Shown here piece after piece: positions 37,118-49,049 of a DNA stretch of 64,000 bases. Source of the DNA: Caprimulgus europaeus (taxonomy: Eukaryota > Chordata > Aves > Caprimulgiformes > Caprimulgidae). The position numbers and the translations under genes were made by a program. The stretch is from contig OU015527.1 in the NCBI GenBank assembly GCA_907165065.1, positions 23,449,686 to 23,513,685 on the forward strand, read 5' to 3'. Within the stretch, counting starts at the first letter, position 1. The number at the start of each line of letters is the position of its first letter. The notes beneath the pieces were generated by a model, which saw nothing but the letters and a program-made list of their open reading frames with translations, had not been told where the DNA came from and ran no database searches.

Positions 37118-38266
37118 TGCGGTGGGTTGACCCTGACTAGAGGCCAGATACCCACCAAAGCCCACTCTATCACTCCCCCTCCTCAAATGGGCAGGGGGAG
37201 AAAAATGTAACAAAAAGCTTGTGGGTGGAGATAAGGACGGAGAGAGATCACTCACCAGTTACTGACATGGGCAAAACAGACTCAACTTGGGGGAAAAACC
37301 AAATTTACTTTATTACCAATCAAAATCAGAGGAGAATGAGAAGTAAAACCAAATCTTAAAACACCTCCCCCATCCCTCCCTTCTTCCCGGGCTTAATCTC
37401 TTTCCTGATTTTCCACCTCCTCCCCCCAGCGGCACAGGGGAACAGGGAATGGGGTTGGGGTCAGTTCATCACACGGTGTTTCTGCCGCTCCTTCCTCCTC
37501 AGGGGGAGGACTCCTTCCCCCGCACCAGCGTGGGGTCCCTCTCACAGGAGACAGTTCTCTACAAACTTCTCCATCATGAGTCCTTCCCATGACTGACAGT
37601 TCTTCACAAACTGCTTTAGCCTGGGTCCATTCCATGGGGTGCAGCCCTTCAGGAAGGGACTGCTCCAGCGCGGGTCCCCCACGGGGTCACAAGTCCTGCC
37701 AGCAAACCTGCTCCGGCGTGGGCTCCTCTCTCCACGGGCTACAGGTCCTGACAGGAACCTGCTCCAGCGCGGGCTCCCCACGGGGTCACAACCTCCTTCG
37801 GGCATCCACCTGCTCCAGCGTGGGGTCCTCCATGGGCAACAGGTGGTCAACTGCTCCACCATGGACCTCCAGGGGCAGCAGGGCGACAGCCTGTCTCACC
37901 ATGGTCCTCACCACAGGCTGTGGGGAATCTCTGCTCCGGCGCTTGGAGCACCTCCTCCCCCTCCTTCTTCACTGACCTTGGTGTCTGTGGAGTTGTTTCT
38001 CTCACATCTTCTCACTCCTCTCTCCAGATGCAAAGTGTGCTGCTTTTTTCCCCTCTCTTCTTTTTTTTTTTCTCAATTCTGTTATCACAGAGGCGTTACT
38101 GATTGGCTCAGCCTTGGCCAGCGGCGGGTCTGTTCTTGTAGCCGGCTGGCACTGGCTGTGTCGGGTCAGACATGGGGGAAACTCTTGGCAGCTTCTCTCA
38201 CAGAAGCCACCTCCATGTTGTCCCCACCCCCGCTACCAAAAAACCTTGCCACGCAAACCCAGTACA
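37118..38266 (-). mobile_element. Long solo LTR, 1149 bp, 5-bp target duplication
   Basis: The + strand starts TGCGGTGGGTTGACCC and ends CAAACCCAGTACA. It is flanked by GGGGA at 37113-37117 and 38267-38271; a 5-bp duplication fits ERVL-class integration. On the - strand a poly(A) signal AATAAA lies at 37314-37309, so it points antisense to PAM. Its middle is GC-rich and built of roughly 50-bp tandem units. It shares blocks with the LTR at 51207-52191 and is the less worn of the two. I recall this as a common bird LTR type but cannot name the family. Confidence 0.85.
37567..37910. repeat. Imperfect tandem repeat, about 50-bp unit, inside LTR
   Basis: TGCTCC blocks, mostly followed by GGCG or AGCG, recur at 37661, 37709, 37760, 37811 and 37852, giving spacings of 48, 51, 51 and 41 bp. 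Each unit continues with a GGG-TCC-CACGGG-like core. More worn units extend left to about 37567. Confidence 0.8.
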
Positions 38267-38271
38267 GGGGA

Positions 38272-39781
38272 AAAAAACTAAGGGAGAGATAACAGTCATA
38301 ATATAATGCTTTATGTTTATATAGCATTAATCTTTCATTCCCTAGCTTATGTTATTGGAATGGTGCTATTTATATATCTTTCAATATCACACAGACTGCA
38401 TTAAAATATTTTTGTGTGTTTGGGAAAGCACAAGCAAGTTCAATCCAAACACTGATTTTTTTCTGTCTTAAGTGTACTTTACAATTTGTCTTACTTAATG
38501 TCTTAAGTATACTTGTTAAATGAACTTGACAGTTTTATGTGATTTTGTTTTCTTGATGCTTTGATTCAGTTGAGCAACATGTTTTTATACTCATTTTCTT
38601 GTATGAAGGATGACTTTGCTGAATGCAGTCAAAATTTTTTAAGTTCCTTGGAGTGGTATACCTGTAAAACAGGGAGAAGTAGTTCTTTCTAATAATCAGT
38701 AACAGTCCTAGAAAAATCTACCATCTATATAGCCTCAGTCTGAAAATATCTTGAATTCTAAAAATTTTTTCTTATGTCCTTTACTTCCTCTTTTCATAAC
38801 AAGGAGCAGTGCAAAATATTGTGAAGAGGTTTATTTTTAACAATCCATTTACACACTTATCAGCATAAATAGTATTTGATTTGGCTATTGGGATGTCAAG
38901 TTAAAAAAAAGCAAGTTGCTTTAAGGATTCTATGGAGGCATGGTATTTTCTTTAATGTTAAACTCCCTCTAGTAATAATTTTCTTATCTTTAAGCTGTTT
39001 GTTGGGGGTGGTTTATAATGCTGTTACATTTGTGCACAGAGAGGCTGCTGTACCATTTATAAGTAGGCTTTGCCATGGGCAGTGTTTAATCTAGTGAGAT
39101 TCACTGAATAGGAAGAAATTGCTTTCTCTGCTTCTTTTTTGAAGAGTGTTCGTTATAGAATTGTTTTAGAGAAATCCCTTTTAGTGATGGTGGTATTTTG
39201 CAATTTCATTATTTCAAATTCTTTCATTTTCTTCTGTGCCTGTGCTTACTTTTGTCAAGAATCGCTTCATAATTTCCACAAGACTTTTTCTGCATATAAT
39301 ATTAATTTACATCTCAAAATATTATACTGCAGATCTTTTTATCTTTTCATTTTCAGTGTGTTCTTAGTAAGCCAGTGTTAATCAGTTTGTATCATTCACA
39401 GGTTGTGTGAGATAGGAAAGTTCTGCCAAATCCTACACGGATGGCAAAATTTGATTTTATTTTTTTTTTTAATGCAGTTGTATGTATATATATCAAATCT
39501 GTATTCATGTTCTTGTACTGAGAGAATTCTCTAGTTAAAGCAGATACCTGTTCATTAATAACTAAGTTATGTTCCTAGCTTCTTAGTCTGTTTGGCAGCA
39601 TGTGTTGTGGCAGGTTTTCCCAGTTTTCAGGACAATGGTGTCCTTCACTGGTGTCTCCGTGAACTTTTCTACCCCTTAATTCTAAGCTATTATAGTGATT
39701 TGTATTTTTAGATATGATCAGCAGTGATGAAATGTCTTACATTTTATTTTTTCTGAAAATATTGCATTTTCCTTCTCTTAG
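38272..39781 (+). other. PAM intron 5, right part
   Basis: AT-rich and unassigned; ends with acceptor TTCTCTTAG. Confidence 0.55.
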
Positions 39782-39865
39782 GTGTTGGATTCAGAGTTGG
39801 AGGAGAAGCAGGTGGCAGATTTTTTGTGCTCCAGGTACACTATGGGGATATTAGTGCATTTAGAG
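39782..39865 (+). CDS. PAM: PAM exon: third CuA histidine
   Basis: The exon encodes Gly149 to Arg176 plus one base of Asp177. The LQVHYGDISAFR motif carries His168, the third CuA ligand (rat His172), with Gln166 beside it (rat Gln170, proposed to lie on the electron-transfer path). The acceptor is TTCTCTTAG and the donor GTATGT. Confidence 0.97.
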
Positions 39866-42800
39866 GTATGTATTTTGGAAATTTGCTCTGTAAGTTATAT
39901 CAGTTACAGCATCAAAAATATTTACATTGCCCATAGAAGATAATTTTTGTGTTAATTTTGCCACTCACAAAGTAAAGATCAGTGGGCATATTTGTAATAA
40001 AGTTTGTATATTAACTTGACTTCTTTATCAACTTGCTGTATCTCTGTAAATGTTTGAAAGATGAACAGACTTTTTCTTCCAAAAATGTAGAGCGAATGAC
40101 TTGAAGTAATGAAGAAACAGATTAAAAATTTTGAGTATAGGGAGAAACTTATTTTTCCCTGTATGATTCAGTGTTTTAAGAAAGTTGAAACAAATAACTG
40201 TGAACACCCTTAACCTGTCACCTTACTTGAATAACTGGTGAGAAAGTTAGCTCCTTCTTAGCTCCTTCTCCTAACCCCCACTTTTTCACTGAGAATAGAC
40301 TTACTTCTTCCTGCTGTCATGCCCTACAAGAATTATGATACCCACGTTACGTATAGTATCACTGCATTTGTGACGGGGGTATGGGGTTCTCAGTGTTGGG
40401 TTTGGTTTTGGTGTTTTGGTTGTGGAGAGTAATTAATTTTGGCCACCAAGCTGGTGGCCAAAATAACTGTTTTCTTCATAAGCTTGTCTAGTCTTACTTG
40501 AACACTGGATTCAGTGTGCCTCTCTTTGATAACCAGAAGACTTAACACTGGTGTCTTGAATAAAATTAATTTAGCATATTCCCAGTTATTCATGTCTATG
40601 ATATATTATGATATCCTTTCAGCAAATCAGTCATCTGTGACCCTTACAAGGTTTGGGGGTTTTTAAATTTATACTGGACCAGGATCAAAAATTGTTTGTC
40701 TCTTCTACTTGGAAAGTAAATTGTGAAAATGGCACTGGGGAGTCTGTGCTTGCATTTTGTTTTTCATAAACAGAAAGAGGTAGAGTTTCATTCTACATGT
40801 TACTAGACTTTAAAAAAAAAATTATTCATTGATTTTGGAAGAGTGAACAGATCAGCGAGAGTAAGCGTCTTGACTCTGATGAAAAAAAAAACAACCAAAA
40901 AACTAATTCACCCAGCATTCTTTTATGTATCAAATATTAGGTATCAGTGTTGGATGCAACATACTGAATTTGTCTTTTCCTTTACCAAGACCGCATGTCT
41001 TTTTTTTTTTTTTTTTTTTAATAAAACTTGTGCAAAGTTACTAGTGGGCATTAGCTTTGGAATTGCCTTGCTTAGAGGTCATGCTCCAGCTTTGAGGCTA
41101 CTTCTTATCTTTAAAGAGACAAAGGTGATGTGGAGATTCTGGTACAAATCAAGGGACTGACTTTGAAATAACAAGGGGTTTGAAGCTTCATGAAAAGCAC
41201 CACTCTGCTACAGTGAAAGTTTTTAAGTATTCTAATAGCCATGTATAATGCTATAGTGTTCCTGTCAAATAGGAGAAATAGTTCATTGAAGAAGCTGAAT
41301 AAAGAGTTTGAATAGTGTGCTCTATAATTTATAACCCAGGTACCTAGAGTGCAAAGAAATAGGTTTTGAAGAGTGTTTGTTTTTCTGATTTTGAGTAAAA
41401 AACACTGAATTTTAAGTATCTAGGAAGCTCTAGAATTCTCAACTACTGTGGCAGATTATCATACATGTAACTAAAGAGTTTCAGGATTGTAGATCTGGAT
41501 AGGCAGACTGGCAGGAAGGCTGTCGGACTTGCATAGCAAGTTTTATCAAAATCAGCCTACAGAAAGAGAACATTTCTGTTTAGGATAATTTAGCTTCTCC
41601 TCAGTTATGTGTTTCATTTGACAAACTCTGAGTGTTTCTGGTATTTGAGATACTTCTCCTAGAAAACATGATTAACAGGAGTAGCATAGGTGATTCTTTT
41701 TAACTAATCCAAGGGTTTATTTGCCATTAAATTTGGAATTACTGTTACAAAGGTGCCACGTACAATTTTTAAAATAAATTTTATATTTAAAATATGAAGC
41801 CAGTGTTAGACTTGAACATGCACCATTTGTTTTGTTTGACATAGGTAAGTAAAAGCAGGGAATATTTAATAGGATTTTATTACATTTGCACGCCACACAA
41901 AAGGCAGTCATAAGCACAGCTTCTAGTTTAATTTGAGTTGCAACTGCATGGACAATTGGCTTTTATTTGAACCTGTTTCTGAGGTATATAAAAATGCATT
42001 TTCTGGTCTTCACCATATGGCAAATAGTAACTAGTAACTTCTTTGTCCCAGAGCAGTGCATATTTGCTGAATCGCTGAAACGAAGAAATCAAAGTAGTCA
42101 GATAAGCTAGACTGACAGATTGGAGAGGAGACTTTAAGATTTTGTTTGGCTTGTGCATTGTTTAAGGATATTTTTGCTTAGGCTGCACAGCAAAGCTCAG
42201 AAAGAGTTTGCACCGGAAACTGTCATGGCCTTACTGCAGGCAGCGTTCTTGGGTAGAGGCCTCAGCAGTTTTTGAGTGTTTCATGGAGGTGAGCTGTAGG
42301 AAAGGAGAAGCAAGGAAACAGAGTTAGAGAAGTAGATTAGTAGTAGTAGTAATTGTTAGAGAAATGTTTAGCTCAGTCATGGCTAAATATAACCACAGAC
42401 AGAATTATAATGTGCTGTGGGAATTTCTTAAAGGTCTAGAGACCAACATACCTATCCATTATTTTATGCTTGACACAGCACTGCAGATCAGATTCTTGTG
42501 CCAGAAGTTGATTTATGTTTTTCTCAATACTGATTAATATGATTGCCTTGTGTAGTAGCAATAATAACATTCCCACTGTCCTCAGTTCATTTTGAAATTG
42601 CTCACTTTAGATGAAAATACCAAATAAATTTTTTTTCAATACTTTGAAAATTTAAATACTATGAAAACACTTTAATATTGGCAATCTGAAATATATTGGA
42701 GTTGTTTCCCTCCTCCTGCCCACTATTTTTAAAGGACATACTATGAATCAGTAAGGGTCAGATTTTTTCAAACATGACTTCTATTTGGCACATGACAGGT

Positions 42801-44668
42801 TTGGTTTTATTGTTTTGGGATAGTTTTCAATAGTGTTTTAAAGACAAGATGGTGATGTTTTCAACTGCAAATTGCAAAAGTGAGAGACAAAACTACCTAT
42901 TGCTTCTTAAATTTTAAATTTTATTACTTTAGGTAATAAAATGTTCTGAGAGGAAGCAAGCATTTCCCAACTTCCATTAGAATTTATGTAGTGCAAACTT
43001 TCTAACAGTGTTAAACTTACTAACTCTGAGTTCTGCAGCATCAACTATTATATAAATAGCCAAAAATTTAGTTTGAAGTGAGGAATGTGGGGCAAAAGAG
43101 ACTTCACAAAGACCTTTATAGCAAAGAAAGGTATTAAGATTGTAAGTGAAGTTTCATACAGTGAAGAGCAGAGGAGGATGAACAGTATACACATATCTTG
43201 AACTTTTTCTAAAACTATGGACAGAGAATTTAATTCTTTTCTCTTGAATGTCTTCCTACCATTCCCCTACTTTTGTCCTAATAATTTGGTCTTTCTGGTG
43301 CTTTCGATTCATGATTTGGCCATATGAAAGCTACATTTGTTACCCATGATTAAAAACTAGTGTTTATTCTGGTATGGCATAACTTCAGTTTTTCTTTCTA
43401 TCTTTAGCCAGTGCTGACAATATCTTGACCTTGTAATTTTTACCTTATTTAGTCTAACTTAGTCTTATTTAGTCCTGTCCCATTTAGTCCTGTCCCTTCT
43501 CTCGCCTTCAACCTTTTCTCCTCTTTATCTCTCTCTCTGAAACCCTGAGCAAGTGAGTTGCCATGTGGTGAAAGTATTTATGGAAGTTTTTTTTTTTATT
43601 TATTTTTTTTAAGAAGTAAGTTTCATTAAAAATTGAAGACTCTATTTAAATGTTTTAAAGACTGTACTTTAAATTGGAGAATTTTTATCTTAAAGTTTAG
43701 ATTATTTTTTCAGTGTCTACTATTTTTATATATAAACATGCATGTTTGCATAAAAAATTATATGCATGTGCGTGGTCTTAAAATACTCGTACTATAATTG
43801 CAAGTGAAATTTGTCAGTACTCTGCCAAACCCATATTCAATCCTTTATACAGAATAAATGTACTGAACTCTGTGTTTGAGGCACTATTACATGTAATTTA
43901 ACACGGACAGTCAGAGATTCCATCTGCATTGAATGTGTATGCTTTTGGTTTTGGATTACCAACTGAATTTTCAGATGCTTTCCTCACACTTGGTTGTGCT
44001 TTCATCACACTTGGATTCAAAAATTCTATTGAGACGTGGTTTCCAAACATTCATTACAACTACAGTAGTGGATAGTCTTGATGAAAGAGCTACTGTTCTA
44101 GTTTTTCTTCCATATCCAGTGCAGACTTTCCTTTTTTGTTGTTTGTAAAGGTACAACTGTGATTTACTGGTTGAGATTTTTAAATACAGAAGTCTTTGTT
44201 GTGACACGCAGAGCTGGAGAATTTTCAGATGCCATGATGATGAGCATTATGAGAACCTAGTGAAATTGGGTTAGCAACTTTTTCACTTGCGTAGCACATG
44301 TACTAATGTATACATTTCTCAAAAATAGGGACTGTTTGCTTTGTGAACATATTGAAAGTAAGTTCTACTATCAATAGGGGTAAAAACCAAACTGAATATT
44401 ATTCCTTAATAATGAAATGTACTGTGACTTAAATAGCTAATGTTTCAAAAACTAAACTGATACTTTTTAATCTGTTAAGTCTCCCTGTTTTGTCCCACTC
44501 TGATCATTATCCTTTCTTCTGTTCAAATGAACTTTTTTCCAGTTTGGGATCTAGCTCCAGATGGGAGGAAAATCTCTCCCAAGTTACCATTTGTGAACAG
44601 CTACTCTTTCTTACCTGAAGCATATACTGTTAAATGGTAAATTTTTTTTCAGCATTTTCTGTTTTAAG
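39866..44668 (+). other. PAM intron 6, left part
   Basis: AT-rich, no transposon recognised in about 4.8 kb. Features are a 29-bp perfect inverted repeat (40436-40464), a poly-T run near 40999-41019, and a 15-bp unit, ATTTAGTCCTGTCCC, present twice in tandem at 43467-43496. Confidence 0.55.
40436..40464. repeat. Perfect inverted repeat, 13-bp arms
   Basis: Arms ATTTTGGCCACCA and TGGTGGCCAAAAT are separated by AGC. The GC-rich inner arms stand out from the surrounding AT-rich intron. No repeat family recognised. Confidence 0.9.
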
Positions 44669-45384
44669 GAATCACAGAATCATAGTGGTTGGAAAAGACC
44701 TTTAAGATCAAGGAGTCCAACCATGAACCTAACACTACCAATTCCACCTCTGAACCATGTCCCTAAGCACCTCGTCTACCCATCTTTTAAATACCACCAG
44801 GGAAGGTGACTCAACCACCTCCCTGGCCAGCCTGTTCCAACGCTTAACTACCTTTTTGGTGAATAAGTTTTTCCCAATATCCAATCTAAACCTCCCCTGG
44901 TGCAACTCGAGGTTATTTCCTGTCATTCTATCGCTTGTAACCTGGGAGAAGAGACCAATACCCACCTCTCTACAACCTCCTTTGAGGTAGTTGTAGAGAG
45001 CGATAAGGTCTCCCCTCAGCCTCCTTTTCTCCAGACTAAACAACCCCAGTTCCCTCAGCAGCTCCTCATAAGACTTGTTCTCCAGCCCCTTCACCAGCTT
45101 CATTGCCCTTCTTTGCACATGCTCGAGCACCTCAATGTCTTTCCTGTAGTGAGGGGCCCAAAACTCAACACAGTATTCGAGGTGCAGCCTCACCAGTGCT
45201 GAGTACAGGGGCAGGATCACTTCCCTACTCCTGCTGGCCACACTGTTTCTGATACAGGCCAGGGTGCCATTGGCTTTCTTGGCCACCTGGGCACACTGCT
45301 GGCTCATGTTCAGCCGGCTATTGACCAACACCCCCAGGTCCTTTTCTGCTGTGCAGCCCTCCAGCCACTCCTCCCCAGGCCTGT
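44669..45384 (-). mobile_element. CR1 LINE fragment, about 715 bp
   Basis: The 3' tail is at the left. Most of the ORF2 C-terminus is still open on the - strand over 198 codons (45331-44735): [68 protein letters not shown] and [22 protein letters not shown]. This long open stretch suggests a younger copy than the others. It is 5'-truncated at about 45384, just upstream of LGVLVNSR. Confidence 0.95.
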
Positions 45385-46124
45385 AACTAAAGTAAGCCTA
45401 GTTTATTTACTTTGGGAGCTATATATCCATCTTCTAACTGTAGCTGATTTTGGTATAAACATAAGAAAAATAAAGTTTCTTGAAAAAGAAGATTAAACTC
45501 TCAGATCACCAACTAAAATTGAGTAGCTGTCAAGACAATAGTATCTTTAAATTAAAATGTCAAACATATTAGACAATGCTGATACAGTACATTAACAAAT
45601 GAATTAACTATTTTTACTGTCCTTCCAGGATATCCAGTGTTAAACAGAATCGCTGACTGTATTGATATCTCACATTGACTTTGTTATAAGGATTTCTTTC
45701 TGCTTCATTGTTAATGACTAAAATCATTACTTTTACACAAATCTTTCATTTTCCAATTTTTATCAAAATACAAATTTGTTTGAAGCAAACAAAATTTTTA
45801 TGCTATTGTAAAAATGACACTGTTTCATTTCCCAGATGCTAGTTCATAAGGATCTGCAATTTCTAGTGCCAAAAAAGCAGTTAGTTTTCCATCCACCAGA
45901 GTTTTGCTCTATAATAGATTTTGCTACAAAAGCAAAATCTATGATATTCAGATTTGTGCAAATTTGAGTAATGTTTCCGCAGAGTGAAGGTTTTACTGCA
46001 AACAGTAAGATTAAAACTTATTTTGTCTTCTGATATCTTTTTATACAGAAGAATGTTATTAGTGTGGAATAATTTTGCATGGGTTCAGTTGCTAAATGAT
46101 TAAGTTATTCTGTGATTTGTACAG
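45385..46124 (+). other. PAM intron 6, right end
   Basis: AT-rich, unassigned, ending at acceptor TTTGTACAG. Confidence 0.6.
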
Positions 46125-46173
46125 ATAAACACAAGGACTGCTCTGGTGTAACTTTACATCTGACACATCAGAA
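46125..46173 (+). CDS. PAM: PAM exon: short 49-bp exon with DCSGV
   Basis: The exon encodes Asp177 to Gln192 plus two bases of Lys193. Cys182 in KDCSGVTLHLT closes the disulfide with Cys43. This is the shortest coding exon in the window. The acceptor is TTTGTACAG and the donor GTAAGT. Confidence 0.95.
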
Positions 46174-46659
46174 GTAAGTATCTTTGAATATGCTTACCTA
46201 TTATGATTTTTTTCATCAGAACAGAAGGCACAGAAACCCCTCCTTTATATTCCTTTGAAAACATGTGAAATAAAAGTCATACATACTTCACAATATTAAG
46301 AATTTTGAAGCCATGTGTCATCTGTTCACAAAAATTTTTGTCCCTGCTAAGAAACTTGATAAAACAGTGCTATCAGTACTAAGTTAATCCATCCTAAGAG
46401 CTTCATATTTAGAAAAGTGGGACAAGGACATCAATTATGTAGATAATAATTTTGTCCTATTTCACAATAGGGCTTAAAAATTGTAGCTCAATATGAAAAA
46501 AGGAGGGAAGGGAAAGTGCTGTGTAACAGCTTCTTTCTCAGTAGACCAGTTTCAGACATAATCCAACGTTTAAAAATTAGTGATGTTAAATGGTATTGCA
46601 TATCGTGTCACTTGCAGTTGGGTGGACTTGTTTAGTAGAGCTTGGGTTTTGAATTGCAG
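46174..46659 (+). other. PAM intron 7 (486 bp)
   Basis: No repeat seen. Confidence 0.85.
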
Positions 46660-46727
46660 GCAGCCTTTGATTGCTGGAATGTATCTTATGATGTCTGTGA
46701 ACACTGTAATACCACCAGGCGAGAAAG
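46660..46727 (+). CDS. PAM: PAM exon: PLIAGMYLMMS segment
   Basis: The exon encodes Lys193 to Lys215 plus one base of Val216. PLIAGMYLMMSVNTVIPPGEK opens the second PHM subdomain and is nearly identical to mammalian PAM. The acceptor is GAATTGCAG and the donor GTGAGT. Only 486 bp of intron separate it from the preceding exon. Confidence 0.97.
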
Positions 46728-48398
46728 GTGAGTCATAATTCTACAAAGTGATTGTATAATTTCAGCATCTGATTTATTTTTACTGCTTATTGCAGAAGAA
46801 GTTTAGCAGAGACTTGCTGAATTGGAGATGGACAAATTAATTGCTTAATTAAACAAATTATTTAAAAAATAATTATAATTTAGAAATTGTATCATATTTT
46901 CTGATGACTACGTCTGAAAAGGCAGTCAGTGTTGTGGGAAACAATGTTGTAAAAAACAGTAATGATCTATACAATGTTGATATTTCTAGGATTCTTAGAG
47001 TATTCCTTTGATTTATTTTCGTCTTAGTATTCTACCAAAAAGCCCTACCTATTTTCTTATTCCCCTCCTCCCTCACAAAAAAACCCTAAAATTTTTTTGG
47101 ACCCTTCTTTATCTGCGTTTCTAATTCACACTATTTGTGATTTACTAAGAGTTCAGTTTTAATAAAGGAATTTCTACCAGTAAGGAGTTGCTCTTTAAAA
47201 ATTTTATTCCTATGTTCCTAGTTGGTTAAAAGGTCAAAATGCTGAAAAAACATGGTGAAATAAAGTTTCCGAACAATTTCTCTTCAGAATCCTACTCAAT
47301 GGATTTTATCTGAAACTCAGCTCAAATAGTCTCAATATCATTTCTTCAAGCTAGTGTGGAATGTTCTGTTTTAAGGAAGTTGAAGACTGACCTTATATTT
47401 TCCTGTGCTATACCTGAATTTTAAATTAGATATTCGAGAACACTAGTTGTCCCATATAGACTTAGCTGCCTAAATAGGATGAGATGGTGAAATGAACGAC
47501 AACTGTAGGGTGAATTCAGCAACTTGAAATATTTTTAAATTTTAATCGAAACTTAACATACTTTGTTCTTCCATATGAAAACATATCAAACTGATTCCCT
47601 CCTGCCCCCCACAGTGTTTGATGAATGCAAAAATTTACTTTTTCAGCTGGAGATATGAGGGAAAGGGGAATAAAATCAGTTCTGTACCTGTTGATACCTG
47701 CCTTGTCATCAGTTTAGCAGTTCTTAAGTAAAGCATGAAGTTTGTTGTAACAGAAAAAATGTAGCCAGTCCCCAAATATCTCTGAGAGAGGCATCAGCAG
47801 AGGAATTTCTCTGTAGGCCCTTCCTTAGCTACTGTTACTGCACTTAACACAAGTACTAGCCTGCAGACATTATCTGTACAGCACTTCTCTGCCAAAGTCT
47901 GCATCTTACTGTAAATCTTTAAGTCTGAACCTAGAATTATAAGATTTTAAAATCAAGCCTTCCTTATAATTTGTATAGGTTTAGAATTATTATATAAGTT
48001 TATTTTATTTTTCTCCTGAGTAGACTGTTTACCATAGCTATGTTTATTTTAAGTGTCCCTCAACATATTCTGTAAGCAACTGTATTGCTTTACTTCACCA
48101 AATAACAGTAGTGTATGCTGGAAAAAATACTACTGAGTTTCAGCCCCATTTTGTATGTACATCATCACAGTAATTTTCAAATGACATGTACTATATTTTG
48201 TTAGTTTTTCCTTACAGATATCTTAAGATGGACACTGCAGAAATATAAGACATTATCCAATATCTTTTGAAATTTTCTGTTGTCCAGTGTAGGTATACCT
48301 TTTGTAAACTGCTTTCACACTGAAGTACAGCAATGTAACTTTTCTCTGTTTGATAAATAATCTGTTTTTCTTTGTTTATTGTCATCATATTTTAACAG
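46728..48398 (+). other. PAM intron 8 (1.7 kb)
   Basis: AT-rich; no transposon or gene seen. Confidence 0.8.
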
Positions 48399-48479
48399 TG
48401 GTTGATGCAGACATTGCGTGCCATTACAAAAGGTTTCCAATGCACCTTTTTGCCTACAGAGTTCATACACACAGACTAG
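48399..48479 (+). CDS. PAM: PAM exon: CuB His-x-His motif
   Basis: The exon encodes Val216 to Leu242 plus one base of Gly243. RVHTHRLG holds His238 and His240, two of the three ligands of CuB, the oxygen-activating site, and Arg236, which binds the substrate carboxylate in rat PHM. The residue after the second His is Arg where human has His. Cys223 pairs with Cys330. The acceptor is TTTTAACAG and the donor GTAAGA. Confidence 0.97.
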   Translation, partial: WLMQTLRAITKGFQCTFLPTEFIHTD

Positions 48480-48593
48480 GTAAGAGTTTTATTGCAGAAT
48501 AGGAATATCAAATATTTAACAGAAAAATGATGACACTGCAACATATTTTTAAGGAGTATGTCTCATGTTCATACACATACTGTTATGTTATAG

Positions 48594-48670
48594 GTAAAGT
48601 AGTGAGTGGATACAGAGTGAGAAATGGTCAATGGACCTTGATTGGTAGACAGAGTCCACAACTACCACAG
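48594..48670 (+). CDS. PAM: PAM exon: VVSGYRVRNGQW segment
   Basis: The exon encodes Gly243 to Gln268 and ends on a complete codon. The sequence runs KVVSGYRVRNGQWTLIGRQ and then SPQLPQ, essentially as in mammals. It is separated from the previous exon by only 114 bp, the shortest intron here. The acceptor is ATGTTATAG and the donor GTTGGT, a less typical donor than its neighbours. Confidence 0.97.
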
Positions 48671-48945
48671 GTTGGTTGTTTTTTTAATTCTAACTATAAA
48701 TTTTAATTATCTCTATTTAAAACTGAGAAGCTGAGTCATGTACCAACAGACTTGCATCACAGTTTTTCCACTAATACATATTATTGTGCCACTGGGACTG
48801 AATACTGCCAAGTATTATCATGATTACATTATGATGCAAAAACCATTCTGAAATTACTTTTCAGATGTATAACACAGTCATTCTGGTGTGTGTGTATATT
48901 GATGAGATGCTTCCACTAATCATGATGAATCATCCTTTCTTTCAG

Positions 48946-49049
48946 GCATTCTATCCAGTAGAACATCCTGTAGATGTTAGCTATGATGATATCCTGGCAG
49001 CTAGATGTGTGTTCAGTGGTGAAGGCAGAACTACAGAGACCCATATAGG
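48946..49049 (+). CDS. PAM: PAM exon: FYPVEHPVDV / ARCVF segment
   Basis: The exon encodes Ala269 to Ile302 plus two bases of Gly303. It carries the conserved LAARCVFSGEGRTTETHIG stretch; Cys289 pairs with Cys311. The open frame extends upstream of the acceptor into intron, so the exon start is set by TTTCTTTCAG at 48936-48945 and by homology. The donor is GG|GTAAAT. Confidence 0.97.

Noticed and set aside
37639-38292. 217-codon + strand open frame in a GC-rich region, with overlapping frames at 37589-37975 and 37542-37862
   Set aside because: It falls within the tandem-repeat part of an LTR; GC-rich repeats keep several frames open by composition. No protein motif is present.
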